Source: Chrysemys picta bellii
Lineage: Eukaryota; Chordata; Testudines; Emydidae
Length of the DNA: 64,000 nucleotides
Assembly (NCBI RefSeq): GCF_011386835.1
Contig: NC_088799.1
Span: 74,915,302 to 74,979,301, forward strand
Reading direction: 5' to 3'
The notes beneath the pieces are model-generated. The model saw only the letters and a program-made list of their open reading frames with translations. It was not told the DNA's origin and did not search any database. Of this stretch, positions 1-13,080 are shown piece after piece (the first letter of the stretch is position 1; each line of letters starts with the position of its first letter). The position numbers were made by a program, and so were the translations under genes.

Positions 1-2239
1 ATTGTAGATTTAAAATGTCACCTAAGGCAATTTTCCATACAATTTAGCTATTTACTTCTCTACTGTTTATCTTTTTTCTTTTCCTTCTCTCTTTCCACTC
101 TGCACTTTTCCTTCTATAACCAATAAGTCTCTTCTTCTATATTTTTTCAGTGGTCATGGTTTTTTCACCCTTTTAAAATATTTTTTCTCCTTCTTTACAA
201 TCTCATTTCACCTTTACCAATAGTTTTCATGTTCAGTGTTTTCCCTCTTCCTTCCTTTTTTATGCCAATCTCTCCCCTCCATTCTCCTCCCTGTGTTTTT
301 TTGGAATTGGGGCGAGAACATGGTCCCTGTTCACCCTCAAATGCAAGTGCTGAGAATATTAGAGGGTGAGTGAATGAGATCATTCAGCGAGTTGACAGCT
401 CTGCAGTGTTATGTGATCAAGATAGAATAATCACGACATGATAATCAACAGAACATTTTAGCTTCAAATAAGAGCTTTTTTAAAAAAAATTAGAAGGTTT
501 CTTTTCTCTTTAAATTTATACATAAAATAGGAGCAGCCTAGTAAAAGCATAAAAAATTAAAATTTGAATAAAAAGGAACACAACATTTCTTACCACATCC
601 TCAACTGTGGCAGAGAGGGAGATGGAGAAATTAGAAATATAAGCAACCTGTGTTTTAAACTTGTAATGTGCTCAGATACTATTGAGAGCACTGTACAAAA
701 CTTTAGAAAGTATACTTCTTGCCCCCAAAATAGGGCTCTGCATTTCAGGAAGACAATCTGTATAGTGGTTTGCATCAAAAAGCAACCGTAATAAATATTC
801 CAGTTCAGTGGGGAAAATTGTATAGACTTTTCCTATATATGTGTATGTATACACAGAGAGGAAAGTATTAGTCCCCAAATAATTTAATTCAAAAGCAGGT
901 AAATTAATTTTGCTTAATACGAAATGTAAAATTTCAGCAGAACTGTTCTTACCATTAAACAACCTAAGAAGTGGGCTTGGAAATTTGCACTGCTTACCCC
1001 TTTGTCATCAAGATGTTCATCCATGCTGCTGTTTTACCACATTCTGCAACTCTGAGGTAATCCCATGCCACACAACAATGTCCAACACAGAATCTCCCCT
1101 CCTCACGTTTGGTTTGTTATATATAAAGATATAAAGTATATCCCTTCCCATTCACATCTTCCCCTCGGCCTTTCAAAGACCCTCTGATTAGGGTTTGTAA
1201 ATAATCATCCTTCTCTTGTACTAATAGTCATACCACCACCTCTGAGAGGTGCCTTTCAAACCAGTACTTCCTTTGCATCTTGATTCACACTATCCTTCAA
1301 CCACGACTGCCTCCTTCCCATCTGCAAATAATCTTTTCACCCCCTGGCTGCAGTATGGTTGCCATCTCCAAGCCACAGTAAAAAAGGACCACTGGCAACA
1401 ACCCTCACCTACAAAAAATGCCCACTAGCCACCCTACACACATAACAACAAAAAAAAGGTCCTAGTGCCAATTTTAGCTAAAAATTACTAAAATGTTTCA
1501 AAAAACCATTTTATACAAATTGTAACTAATTAATCAATTAACACAATGTGTGTATTTTTGTTATTTTATCATTTTTCTTACCTTACCTTACCTACCAAGC
1601 TGCTGAAGTCCAGACTATCAGGGGTGTGAACTGTAGAGCACTCTAACATGGCCCATGTTTGGGGGCAAAAGGCACATTAAATCTTTTAGCTGGAAAGGCA
1701 GTACAAAAACCAGCCCAAGCCAGTTTAAAAACTCATCAGGTAGCAACCTCACTGTAGGGGTTCACAATACATCCAGAAAGTCCCTGGCTTTCTCACCACC
1801 TTTCCGTCATAATCCCTCATATTCTCCTTCTTTGGTTCAACCAAGCCCCTCCCAACTTCCCTGCCTGTAAAACAAGGCAGCAGTTGCTGTTCCTTCAAAT
1901 ATCTTCCACCTGGTAGAGCCTATCCTCAAGTCTTCCTTTTCATTAAGAAAACAGCTTTCCCGGTATATCCCTGCTTCCTCTCTGAGAGGCCTGGTTCTAA
2001 TTCCATGTCCCTATGGGAACTACCACCTCCAAAATTAAAATTTGTCAAAATTTCTTTCTTCTTCTCTTGGTGGGGTTTTTTCTTTCTTTTTTCTTTTTTT
2101 TTTTTTTTTTGCCTGCAGAAAATTTGAGATTTTAGCAAAAATGAAAACAAAATATTTTGTCCAAAATAAAGAAAAAATGCCACTGCAGCGCCTAATGGGA
2201 GTCATAATTTTGGTAGCACATGCCCCTATTCTCCTCTAT
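1..2239. other. AT-rich non-coding DNA, no gene seen
   Basis: This stretch is AT-rich with pyrimidine tracts and a long T run near 2085-2110. The ORFs present are short, lack recognisable domains and often contain homopolymer-derived residues. A short run of CTTAC/CTTACC-like repeats lies near 1578-1595. I see no splice-flanked exon, RNA gene or intact transposon. Confidence 0.6.
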
Positions 2240-2420
2240 AGGCCAAAGTCCCTGGCTGGACTACATCTTCAATGATGCACCATGCTCTTGTATCAATGAG
2301 AGCAGACCGTGTATCATGGCAGATTCACAGGAGATGTAGTCCAGCAGGGGTCCCAGCCCAAAGGAGAACAGGACCATGGGGAACCAGAACTACAACTCCC
2401 ATGAGGCACCCTAGTGGCAT
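2240..2420. repeat. Old MITE-like repeat with ACTACA-type blocks
   Basis: Two similar blocks, near 2258-2282 (actacatcttcaatgatgca) and near 2388-2410 (actacaactcccatgaggca), flank an inverted partner near 2331-2343 (gagatgtagtcc). Blocks of the form actacaactcccatga-ggc recur in degraded DNA transposons of birds and reptiles. I could not define termini or a target duplication, so the family is not assigned. Confidence 0.4.
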
Positions 2421-2840
2421 ATCAGAATCAAAATCTCTGTTTTCAGGCATTTAGTTTTTCAATGTAAAATTGAAATTTTCCACAGAATGTAGATGCTTTT
2501 CACAAAACAAATGTAGTTAGCTAAAACCCCAATTTTTGGTTAAACTCTTCTGAAATTTTTTTTTGACCTGCTCTATTCAGAATGCCTGACCTTAAAAGGG
2601 CAGAAATCCTGTAACAGGAATTTTGTGCCTTTAAAGGCCCAACAATTGGTTACAAGACTATAATGTCACTGTCATTATGTCATCTTAATGTGTAATATAT
2701 AATATGTCACTTTGTTTACCAACATGAGCCACACCAATATAAATACCTTTATATGGGTATAACTGCATCCACATCCATACTTAGTTAAATTGGTACAAAA
2801 ACTCTGTGTAGATCAGCCCTGAGTCTGTTGCCTAAATAGA

Positions 2841-3027
2841 GGGGGAGTGATAGCTCAATGGTTTGAGCATTGGCCTGCTAAACCCAGGGTTCTGAGCTCA
2901 ATCTTTGAGGGGCCCATTTAGGGATCGGGGGCGGGGGGGGAACTGTCAGGGACAGTACTTGGTCCTGCCAGTGAAAGCAGGGGACTGGACTCAATGACCT
3001 TTCAAGGTCCCTTCCAGTTCTATGAAA
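2841..3027 (+). mobile_element. tRNA-like SINE with CR1-like 3' tail
   Basis: The 5' part resembles a tRNA: an A-box-like segment (tagctcaatggtttgagca) at about 2851-2870, an anticodon-arm-like cctgctaaacc, and a B-box-like ggttctgagctcaatc near 2889-2904. The 3' part (gactcaatgacctttcaagg, then cccttccagttctatg) matches the kind of 3' end used by CR1 LINEs, which suggests CR1-driven mobilisation. The middle contains a G run near 2927-2940 that is probably a local expansion. This is not a functional tRNA gene: the acceptor stem does not pair and the body runs into the tail. Related turtle SINEs are known; exact subfamily assignment needs a library search. Confidence 0.75.
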
Positions 3028-3187
3028 CAGTTATATCTCCATATATTATTTTTTATTATTAATATATTCATGGTGAAACATACACACACACAAACACACA
3101 GGGCAACTTAAATAACAAATAATAGTGTTTTCACTACAAGGAAAATAAATAAATATATCTATGTTTAATCAGCCAAGTTATCCTAAT

Positions 3188-3262
3188 TAAGGCCTGATCC
3201 TGCACCACTGAAGTCAGTAGGAGTTTCACTTGACTTTAGGGAGAGGAGGAATCAGGCCTTTA
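3188..3262. repeat. Ancient palindromic repeat, CTGATCCTGCA ... GAAGTCAGTAGG type
   Basis: The segment runs aggcctgatcctgcaccact, gaagtcagtaggagtttcac and then aatcaggcctt, so its two ends are inverted copies of each other (aggcctgat / atcaggcct). The same core, a degraded form of cattgacttcaatggg, recurs throughout the window, for example at 7.62, 25.57, 30.57, 46.38 and 47.79 kb. It looks like an old MITE family shared by sauropsids. Confidence 0.5.
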
Positions 3263-4012
3263 CACTTTTTCAACCAACAAAGTGATAGTTTTCAATTGGC
3301 AGATGCTAAGAAACAAAAATTCTATATACTGAGCCCTTTAATAGAAATAAGCCACATTAGGGGCTCCTGCAAGTCATCAATGGATGGTACTCCTAGTTTT
3401 AAAACACCTGTATATTCAGTACTGACAGAGTGTTCTAAATGTCATGACTTTCCAAGTGGCATTATTTAGACACCACATGAGTTCATGTCTTCTTTGATAA
3501 TGGTAACATAAACATTTAGTACAAAGCTTGCAGTTATGTTACCATAACCATAATAGTTCCATAGTACAGTGCATGCTTACTTTTTTATGGCTTTGCTAAA
3601 CCGTCTCTTAAAAAGTTCAGATAAATATTTTATTCATCTACCCATATATTGTTCACTTTCCACATATGTTAACAAAATAGAGAGCATGACACCTAACTTG
3701 CTAAGAACTGTTTTGTGAATTAAATGAAACACAATTGTTCTTGTACGAAAGACAAAAACAATACACTGTATTTTACACAATTCTAAAAAAAGTCCTTTAC
3801 AATTCTATTTCTGGGATCCCACATTTCCCACATAATACCAACATACATATGCTAATAATCAAAGGCCCAATGACGCTCATGGAAAACTTTGATAAACTTT
3901 CTATTTATAGACAATTGTGTTTCTATTCAGTATAGTATAATCATGATGTTTCTTTTCCCTTTGTTTGCTGTACTGTTTTGTTTGGGGGTTTGTTTGTTTG
4001 TTTCCATTATTA

Positions 4013-4261
4013 GGGTTGGTCAAATCTGTCAAAAAAACAGTGAGTTCTGACATTGTTAATGAAACCTTAGGAACCAAATTTATTGGTGTCAGGTGAACCT
4101 TTGCCCTAATCTCTTCATTTTTGCTGTCTCAGGAAATCAAGGAATAGAAAAATGATTTTGCAAAAAGTTCACAAGAAGCTTGGCCCATGTCACTGACTGA
4201 CAGAAACCAAGTAAGTTTTGCCTTGTTTCAGGCTGTTATTACATTTTTGCTCAACCCTAAG
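4013..4261. mobile_element. Possible hAT-type MITE
   Basis: The left end reads tagggttggtcaaa (about 4013) and the right end reads tttgctcaaccctaa (about 4246-4261). These are inverted with two mismatches over 14 bases. The flanks do not show a clear 8-bp duplication, so the call rests on the inverted ends alone. Confidence 0.35.
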
Positions 4262-4269
4262 AAAGAATT

Positions 4270-7200
4270 GATCAGCACGTGCAATTTATTCCTTGCTTTA
4301 AAATATAAACCTTTGGGACCTCAGGATTGTTGACTGGGAAATTACTATTACAGTAATAAATGAGGATTCTTTTCAGTAGTTGTCTTATATTCTTGTAATT
4401 TAGGTAGCCACATTGGTCCTTTCTAGGGCCTATGCATAACACAAACACACACAAGCTACAAGCCAGAGAATAATCTCGATTCCATGTCCCATCTTGTTCC
4501 AATGCCAGTAAACCAAAGCAGAGATTGACTTCTCTAGCTATCCTCCCTCAATAGGAAACGTATGCTTCCACTTCATGCTATGCCTTTATGTTCTAAGTAG
4601 GAATAATCAGAGACCACGGAGCTTTAAGTGTGAGGGGTTAGACAAGAGTCCAGCCTAGGGACTACTCATCCCTTATTTAGTGCCTTGTGTCCTGTGGTCC
4701 ACAGCAAGTTACTGAAGGATAAACTTTGTCCCATATTTCCAGCAATAAACATGCAAAGGATGTGATGAATAAAAAACTGTAGGGAGATATCCCCTAAAAA
4801 ATATTTTTGTCCAGCACTTTTCATACAGTTGTCCTTTATTTCCTTGAAACACAATTGCTCAATACAAGAAAGGTCACAGACAGAAAAGCAGAAAAACCAG
4901 GTAAGGAGGAACATTGTCATAAGTAAAGAAGTGAGAGTGGAACAGATTACAGGTGGGGCTGTATAGGAAGCTGGAGCAGCTCCTTATCCATTATGTTGCA
5001 AGAGCCTCAAAAAACCTGTGCCACGCTGATTATTACTTTGACTGAGGAATAAGCCACATCAGATAAACTTCCAGATAACAATGATCCTCGTTTCATTCAA
5101 ATTTCTTTAATAATAACAAATTAATGCAGAACCCCTATGGCCCTGCTCTTGGAATTATAAGAAATATGGACTGAATGGTTCAGAGAATTTTTTCAGCTTT
5201 CCATCAGGCTCTTTAAGGTTTGATTTTTGTACACTTGAAAGCAAATAAAAATAATGCTCGTATCAAAAAAAGTTTAGGCAGGGAGAGGGGGTCATCCAGA
5301 TGAGAAATCCATGAATGGTTTTTCACCGTAACAGAATATTTATAAATAAAATCATTAGCGTCTTGATTTTTTTTTTTTAATCTGGAGGATTCAAACACCT
5401 TTGGTGATTTGCAGTGATATGGTCTTGGTCCTTAACTTTACAAGCATGCACGACAGCTGATGCTACAGGTAGCAACCACTATGTCAAGGAAAGCAATTTT
5501 GCCACAATTATTGGTGCTAGCCCATTGGGGGGACCCAACCAGGAATATTTTGGGGGTCCTCCCCCCACACAATAATAAAAATCATCATCATCATCATCAT
5601 CAAAAGCTTCTCAGAGCCCTACGCAATTGCTTATCTGCTTATGCCTAGCACCAACTCTGGTTAGATCTAATAGTCTGTAAATCTACTCTATACAGCTTAC
5701 GGTTTTTATAAATAGATATAACAAAACAAAACAAAAAAACCCACATCCAAGCCCACACTCCCATCAAAGTGCAACCTTTGCTTTTCTGTTGTGCATTCTC
5801 AAAACAAGAATATGTGGTTAGTTTATTCTTAAACATTCCAGAACTAAAATAGTTAAAAATAAAATACTTTTTAAAAACGTATTCCCCTCCAATATAATTT
5901 TTAAAAGCTATTTTAGTGAGATAAAGCTCATTTTAAAAACATTGGCTATTTAGGTGTTAAACACAAGTAGTAAATCCACTTTACCAAATTGCCCCATTTA
6001 TAATATTTAATCTTCCTTCTGTAATCAGGAGCACTGAAGTACACATTCAGAGTTGCTTTCCTTTGACACAGTTCTTTTATTACTGTCTCTTTTCCTCACA
6101 TAATGTCCCACAACAGCTGTGCCATTATGATGATGCTTTCTCTCTCTCTTTTTTTTGTATACAGCTTCTCCAGCACAAATAATTAAAACATGTATTTACC
6201 TTCCGTTGCTTGGCTGAAACTAAGTGCATGTTTTGGGGAGGGGAGTTGTTTGTTTCTTTTTATTTTATTTCTGAGCAGTGACATATTGATGTTTCAGATA
6301 ATAAATCATTCCAATTTGTTCATCCCTGCCAACAATGGTTTTAATCTTCATTTACGACTTGCAAAGTCCGTTTTGTTGGAAGCATTTGATAAAATACTCA
6401 ATTACTATTTTTTTTACACTGCAGTTCAACTGCTGTGCTGATAAAAGGCTCTAGCTCAGAAGATAAACTGCAAATAATTCCTGAAGAACAAATGTCAGAG
6501 GCAGTTTACAATGAATGGAATTTTTTTTTTTTTTAAGAGCAGATTATTCTCTCACCAAAGTGACAGGGCAGTTCAATATTTATTTTGTTGAGAATGTCAT
6601 TTAAATATTGTTTGACACCTGCTCCCCACAGTCAGCTATTCAGCACATTACAATTTCAAGGGGTTTAAAAGTGAGGTTTTAATTCTGCCTGTCTACTAAC
6701 AAAATTCAGAAATTCAGTTTAAAAAGCAGAAATGTGACGTGAGCACTAACTAGCATACATACACAGAAAGAATGGGTGTATGTGTGAAGATGTGTGTATT
6801 TAGGACAGAGAGTAGAGATTTGATTCTTCCCCTAATCTAGGCATGCTGATGGAATTTTTAAAAAAAACTATCATATTTATTATTTGCAGGGTTGGTTTTT
6901 TTTTTCAGATTACCTTTCACAATTAGATCAACTGTGAGAAAAGAAAGATTATTCTTGCATTTTCCTCCTATGTATACTCTAGATGGCACTGCTCATTGAC
7001 TGAGAAGACAACTCACATTACATTTAGTTTATAATAGAACAAAAATTTCTTGAAAGGAAAGGGGATTTCTTTCATATGCCTCCAATTTTTAAAATTAAAA
7101 AGTTCCAGGTAAAGGTAGTTGCGAGCGTGGACAGTTATTTCTTCAACTAGCTATCTCAGAAGAAAAGGGTCTTCCATTAAGTACTCTCCCCCAATAAGTA

Positions 7201-7595
7201 GCACTTTTCAGTTCTTAAATTCTAAATGTCTGCAGAATTAATCTAATTATGCCACAATGTGGCCCGTAAAATGCCAAAGGTGTATCGAGAACATTTTCTA
7301 AGAAGGTAATGTATATGGTTTCTGTTGTTTCAAAGAATGACCCATAAAGTGCTATTTACCTAGCTGGACTGAAGGAAAAGTAGTGAGGTTCAGTTGCTCA
7401 CCTTGGATCAGATACTTAAAAAAAAAAATCTCTTTTCATCTGCTCCAATTTATTAGTATGCTTTGCTTTACTTTCAGTTAGGACTCTTATATTAAATCAT
7501 TACTTATCTGAAGGGATACCAATGAACTCTTAAGAGTTAATTGTGGGGTCTTCCTGTCTTTCATTCACACTCTAACATGCCTGGGAAAGTGGAAG
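4270..7595. other. AT-rich non-coding DNA, no gene seen
   Basis: No recognisable gene or complete transposon. It includes an ATC trinucleotide run at 5581-5601 and homopolymer A/T tracts. ORFs here are short and without domain signatures. A short histidine run in one of them comes directly from the ATC microsatellite. Confidence 0.55.
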
Positions 7596-7675
7596 TCCAG
7601 CAATCATTTTACACATAGTTCTCCCAGTAAAGTCAATGGGAGTTTTGAATGTTGACCAACTGCAGGATTACACTT
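7596..7675. repeat. Ancient repeat with AGTCAATGGGAG core
   Basis: Contains cccagtaaagtcaatgggag followed by actgcaggatt, the same two-part signature (sequence near cattgacttcaatggg plus gcaggatt) seen at several other places in the window. Too degraded to bound exactly. Confidence 0.45.
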
Positions 7676-10600
7676 TATGCTACATTGATTATTTTACATT
7701 TACTCCCTAACAGTCAAGGACTCTGAATAGCTACACTATCACAGTAATTCTGGGGTGTCTTAGACCTGTTGAAGCTGACATAATATGGGTCAAGGAAGCA
7801 AATATTACTATTCATATTTTTAGAACTGGATTTAGAGGCATGTCAGATAAATGTATCTTACCCCTTTATTTAAAAAACCAAAACCAAAATGTAATTCCAT
7901 GTGCAGCAGATTGATAATAAACTCCACGGTCTTAAATATAGATTAATGGTCCCCAAAGGCCCATATTTAACATCTTTTCACTTGCAGAGCTCCCATTTAC
8001 CTCAATAGGAGATCCAAGCACAGAATAACTGCAAGGTCTGTCCCTTAATCTGTAGTTTTACTGTTTACTTAATGTGAAGAGCTTTTGAAAAAAAAAAATC
8101 ACATATTGCAGCAAAAGAAATTCAGGAGGTCAACTCCATGTATTGAGTAAAATGAACAAAATGCTAATGAAAGACTGCTTGTTAGAGGCAAATCAAGTCA
8201 GTATAAAGGCCATAATCTGTTAAATAAATCAAAGGTGTATCTTTATTATGACTAATCAATTTTATTCTATCTCAGATAGTTGGCTTTAAGGAAAGAGATT
8301 TTAGGCTGAAAACATTTTTAAATGAAATTAAATGAGTGAAGTCTAAATAAACATAATAAATAAAAATGTGTACTCTGAAATAAATGTAAGCTTTTTAATT
8401 ACCTATACAAAAACTCAAAGTGCTTTCTCTGTTTCTCATTTTATATCTCTCTCTCTCACACACACATACACACACAATTATAGATAGTGGGGGAATTTCT
8501 TTACTTTTCATCTCTTTTGTGGTTACTTTCATAATCCCTTCAATAAGGGAAAGAAATAAGATCAAAATAATGGATCAAAATATCTAAATTGGACTCTTTA
8601 AAGAAGAGAGGGTATATTCATATCAAAATATTGAGTAATAAACATACACTATTAAAAACAAACCCAAACATTCATTTTTTTAGAATGACAAATTATTCTA
8701 TTTTATGCCTCTGCATTCTAACAAATTGAGGCCCACATCCCACAGAAGCTTACGCATGTTATTAACTTTAAGCACAAGGAGTAGATTTATTGACTTCATA
8801 GATCTAATCTTGTATTTAAAATAAAGCATATGCATAAGTGTTTGCAGATTTGAGTAATTAGGCCCCAATCCTGTAATGGCACGCACACACGCAGAGAGAG
8901 AGAGACCTATGGGCCAAAGTAAATGGCAAACAATTTATTGATTTCAAGGGAAATTCCAGGATTTGGCACACACCTATCTAACGCTAATATACATTATCAT
9001 AGAGAAAATACAGAGAATCAAACTTCTGATAATGTTTATATGTGGCCCATTTAAAAATACATTATTGCTTTTCACTAGCCCCTTACAAAGTATTAAGGTT
9101 AATGAATCATGTTTCCAAATCTTTCTTACTTTTCCTCTCAGCTATCTGTAGTTCAATATAGACATCATTACTTCTCTGCCAGTATAGTGATTCTGTTCGT
9201 CATGCCTGAAACAACTACAGCAGAGAGATTAAATACAATCTATATCCACATAAATCATTGAATAAATGAATCATGAAATTAATATGTAAATTGTGTGTTT
9301 AACCTCTATTTATACAGCACTGTCTGTCACCATGTTGTAAATCTAAAACTAATTGCAAATTCACAACTCTGCAAAAAGAACACCATGGTAAAAGCTTGAC
9401 ATATTTATTAACTAAATGTTGAACTACATTGAGTAAGTAATTAACAGTCATGCCAGAACAGGGAGAGAAAATTATATTTAAGCGCAGATGTCACCTGTAT
9501 GAAATGGCTAAAACTATTTTAGATTAGATTTTGATATTAATCAAAGAATACTGCTATTTAATTTTTGACAGACAAATCTGTTTCCATTTATTCATATCTT
9601 TAAACACTCAGTTTTTACACTTGCTTCCCATGTCCATCCCTAGTCTGAAATGGTCCCTTTAATATGTCTTTTAAAAGAAAAAGGACTCCCCAAAGGTAAG
9701 GTTACGTGATAATAAAAGCTTTACACAGTCTAGACAAAATCCCTCTTAATAGGGCAGCGAAAATAATTTAATATTAGATGAAACTCTGTGATATAAACAG
9801 AATTAAATACAATTCCTTCATCTTAAAATAACATCTGCAATTTCACCACTATATATTTCAAAGACTTCTTCTCCCTAACAAGTAAGAGGCATTCCTAATT
9901 TGAGTATTGTGAAAGGTACCTGGGCTACTAACACCAGCCCACATAAATCTTTTCAAAAGTTTAATTTTGTTCTACAAATGACAAATGATATTAAATATTT
10001 ATACGTGAGTGGCAGGAAAAAATAAATTTTATAGCACACACACACACATATATGGACTAAACTGTGGCTCACAGATGGTGGAGTTCTGGCAAGGAAGAGA
10101 CATGGAGAGAAGCATTTTACCTACAGGGGGCAAAGGCAGGCATATTGTCTCTGGGGAACTGAGGGACTTATCACTGTTCCCAACTCTTGTGATTCTATCA
10201 ATAGTCTCACTGCAGTTAGTATTTTTCTGAAATCCTCAACTGCTAGAATCAAGAGACTTCCTAAGAAGTTCAACTTTCATAAATCAAACAGCTTCTAATT
10301 CTCATGGTTGCAGAAAAAAACTTGAAAATTGAAATGAGTACTCCCTAAAGGTCAGATACCAAATTAAAATAACCCCAAAAATACTATTTATAAAAACTCA
10401 CTATTTTTAAGCTAGTCTCATGTTTTGGGGGGGCCTGATTCATGATTTTTGACTACTTGCTACACCTTGTCAGTAAGTGTAGCAGATGCGCTACACCATA
10501 CCACTCTGAGCCCTAGCCAGTATAGGAAGGCGTTGCTCTGGCCTTGCTCTCTGCCACTCTCCCTTCCAAACATTCTCAATAATGGTGAGGGCACTGACTG

Positions 10601-10945
10601 ACTCTTCTTCATTTTCAAAATCCCTTTAGGTTTATAAGAAAATATTGGACTGAGTTCTTCTCAGCTACACCAGTGTAAATCTGAAGTGACTTCATTCATT
10701 TCTCCATATTTACACTGATGTTTCTGAAAGAAGAAGCGTGTCCATTGATTTCCATTGAGGTGAATATCAAGATTTATTGAACAAAGAGGTAAATATTGAC
10801 CAAGATGAAGAAGAGATCTACATTTATTTTGGAGAGATAATAAAGTCTTTAAAAATCACAGTAACAATTTTGTTACACGTATTCATGGCTACAGTAATTC
10901 AAAGTAGGTGAATTTATAATAAATAATAAGTACTTTGTTACAGGT
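7676..10945. other. AT-rich non-coding DNA, no gene seen
   Basis: Mostly unique-looking AT-rich sequence. Short CT/CA dinucleotide runs lie near 8446-8478 and a CA run near 10036-10048. A diverged copy of the ancient tgaagt/cattga-type repeat is visible at roughly 10640-10750, where acaccagtgtaaatctgaag is followed by the inverted-looking tttacactgatgt. No coding exon recognised. Confidence 0.5.
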
Positions 10946-10948
10946 GGC

Positions 10949-11419
10949 ACTCATTGTGACTCAGGCTTTATAATTCCACTAGAAGAAAAGTGTTACTTTC
11001 TGGGCAGAAACAGGCAGGAGATCCTAGGAATGGTCAATTGAGCTAGAGGAGAAAGTTTAGACCGAGTTATGTTCGGTTGTTTTTTTGTCACAATGAGTCT
11101 GTAGAATTTACTTCATAGTTTTTTGCAGTTGTATAACATTTGTTAAGAAGGCAATATCTTATTATTTATCATCAACTCAGTTTTGATTTGTCCTGCTAAT
11201 ATTTACTTAGATTCATAACTGAAAAATGAACTCTATCCCATGCAAGAATCAACTAAGTAAATTCTACAAACTCAATGTGACAACTGTGGTTTATAATTCC
11301 ATTACAATATAAGGCATGTTGGGTGTTACTTTCTAGGCAGGGACAGGTAGGAGATCCTAAAAATGGTCAAGCTTGAGGTCAAAGTTTAGACTGAGTTTTA
11401 TGTTCTGTTGGGTTTTTTT
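10949..11419. repeat. Compound direct and inverted repeat (319-bp offset)
   Basis: Block A1 (10949-11086) is repeated in direct orientation as A2 (11270-11419). Both begin actca-tgtgac and share ttataattcc, gtgttacttct-like, aggagatcct, aatggtca, aaagttta-a and a gttctgttg/gttcggttg plus T-run end. Between them, a core at 11087-11281 is bounded by 27-base inverted arms (11087-11113 and 11255-11281) that match at 25 of 27 positions. The arm termini overlap the A block ends, so A1 is itself flanked by inverted 12-mers (actcattgtgac at 10949 and gtcacaatgagt at 11087). I do not recognise the family. Confidence 0.75.
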
Positions 11420-11499
11420 AAGCTACCAATAAAGAGGTAGTACCTTTCACTTTGTAATAGCATACATTGATTTTAGTTGTGCCCTACTCACAGACCTCC

Positions 11500-11695
11500 T
11501 ACATATAGGACTTTTCACCTGAGAATTTCAAAGGACTTGACAAAGTACCTGAATCCCCAATTCACAGCTGGAAAATCTGAGGCACAAAAGAGATTAAGTG
11601 ACTTGCCCAAGGTCACGAAGCAGCTCAACAGGCAATAGGACCCAGGTGCCTGGACTCCTAGTCTGGTGCTCTGTGTACCAGACCATGATACTTAT
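11500..11695 (-). mobile_element. MIR-type SINE fragment
   Basis: Read on the plus strand it carries the reverse complement of MIR landmarks: ctgaggcacaaaagagatta, agtgacttgcccaaggtcac, then a tRNA-like end with aggacccaggtgcctggact. The ctgaggcac and gacttgcccaaggtcac pair is diagnostic of the MIR/CORE-SINE conserved core. It is old and diverged, consistent with a pan-amniote insertion. Confidence 0.8.
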
Positions 11696-12500
11696 AACTG
11701 CTCTTACAGCAAACTATTCCTCATGTCATCCATATCAGGTCAATAAGCCCTTAAATTGTATAAGCTTTCTGTTATTTCTATGGTAGGATCATACTTCAGT
11801 ATGAACCTGACTACATTTAGAAAGCTTGGGATGAAGAACAAGCATGGGAATACATTTTCCACCATCTTGGAAGGTCGAGTGCAATGAGCAGAGCAGTTCA
11901 AATAATGAGAAAACACAGATTTGCAAATATATTTGTGAATATATACAGGCTAACTCTGCTATACTGATAGTTATGGGGTCATCTTATTCTTTATCAATGA
12001 AGAGTCTGGAAAGCCACTTGTTATTTGTGAATCTCAGAAGTTAGATTAATTTTGGCACAAAATGATATTCTGAAAATTCACACTGTTGGAAATTTGCTAT
12101 TTACCATTCACTATTTCTTATTCAATTAGTCATCTGTTATTCTCATGTTTCAGAAGTTTTATCCATCTAATTAGGGAGCAAAAATAATACTGTGTGTTTT
12201 AATTATTCACACACCACTAATGAAACAACTAAGGGCGACTAGCAAACAGACAAAGTGAACACAGTGCAAATAACCCAAACGTTGAAAATTTGTTCATTCA
12301 AACAGTTTGACGGTTTATGAATAACAAATACATAGGCAAAAATCAAGAATGACTTGCAAAATATTCACAAATCTTTTTTAAAAAGGCATATGTAATATTA
12401 TTCAAATGAATAATTTGATTAGCTATAGTTTGGGAGTACAGGACACAACAGAGCTTCAGAAAAAAGACAAGATTCACAAGACCACTGTATTGTGATTTCA

Positions 12501-12519
12501 TTTTTTTTTTTTTTTTTTT
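12501..12519. repeat. Poly-T tract
   Basis: Uninterrupted T run followed by taaagcag. It could be the poly-A of a degraded minus-strand retrotransposon, but no body is recognisable next to it. Confidence 0.7.
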
Positions 12520-12944
12520 AAAGCAGAAGGAAGGTGAACCTGATCAAGGACAGACTTGTAACTGCATCAGAGAAAGTGTCTGCAGCATTAAAGATTGTAA
12601 AATAGTAGAGCAGCACTTCAGTGTGATATCTTCTTCAGAATCAAAGAAAGTGAAAAAGGAAGCCAGGCAGAGGAACAATCCCATAGAGACATCTTTTAAT
12701 GCCTTTTTCCCAGAAAGTATTCAGAGCAGCATATCCCCTTTAAATTACGTGTGTGTATATTGTCTGGTAGTTAAAGTGGAGAATTAAGAGCAAAAAGACT
12801 CACAACTTCCATTCCTTAGTTTGATACTAATTTTCTGTGACCATAGGCAGCTGAATGCTTTTTTAGTTTGACTTCATTGGGAACTATAAGTGCTTTGAGC
12901 CTTTGAAAATCAGGTCCTACGTGCTGCCAACCCCGGAGACACTA

Positions 12945-13080
12945 AAAATCAGTTTCCTCATCTTTGAAATGGGGACAATACCACCTACTTCACAGGGATT
13001 TTGCAAGGATTGATTAACGTTTTACCAAATACTTTTAGATTCTGGAATGAAAGAGTCTATTATTATTATTAATAAATGTA
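12945..13080 (+). mobile_element. MIR-type SINE 3' fragment
   Basis: Shows the MIR 3' half in the sense direction: atcagtttcctcatctttga, aatggggacaatacc, acctacttcacaggg, ttttgcaaggattgatta, ending in a tattattattatt run at about 13060-13075. The order and spacing match the family. The tRNA-like head is missing or too diverged. Confidence 0.75.

Noticed and set aside
2841..2915. Functional tRNA gene
   Set aside because: A- and B-box-like words are present but there is no paired acceptor stem and the sequence continues into a CR1-like tail, so it is a SINE head.
5460..5648. Histidine-run peptide
   Set aside because: The run of histidines is encoded by the ATC microsatellite at 5581-5601.
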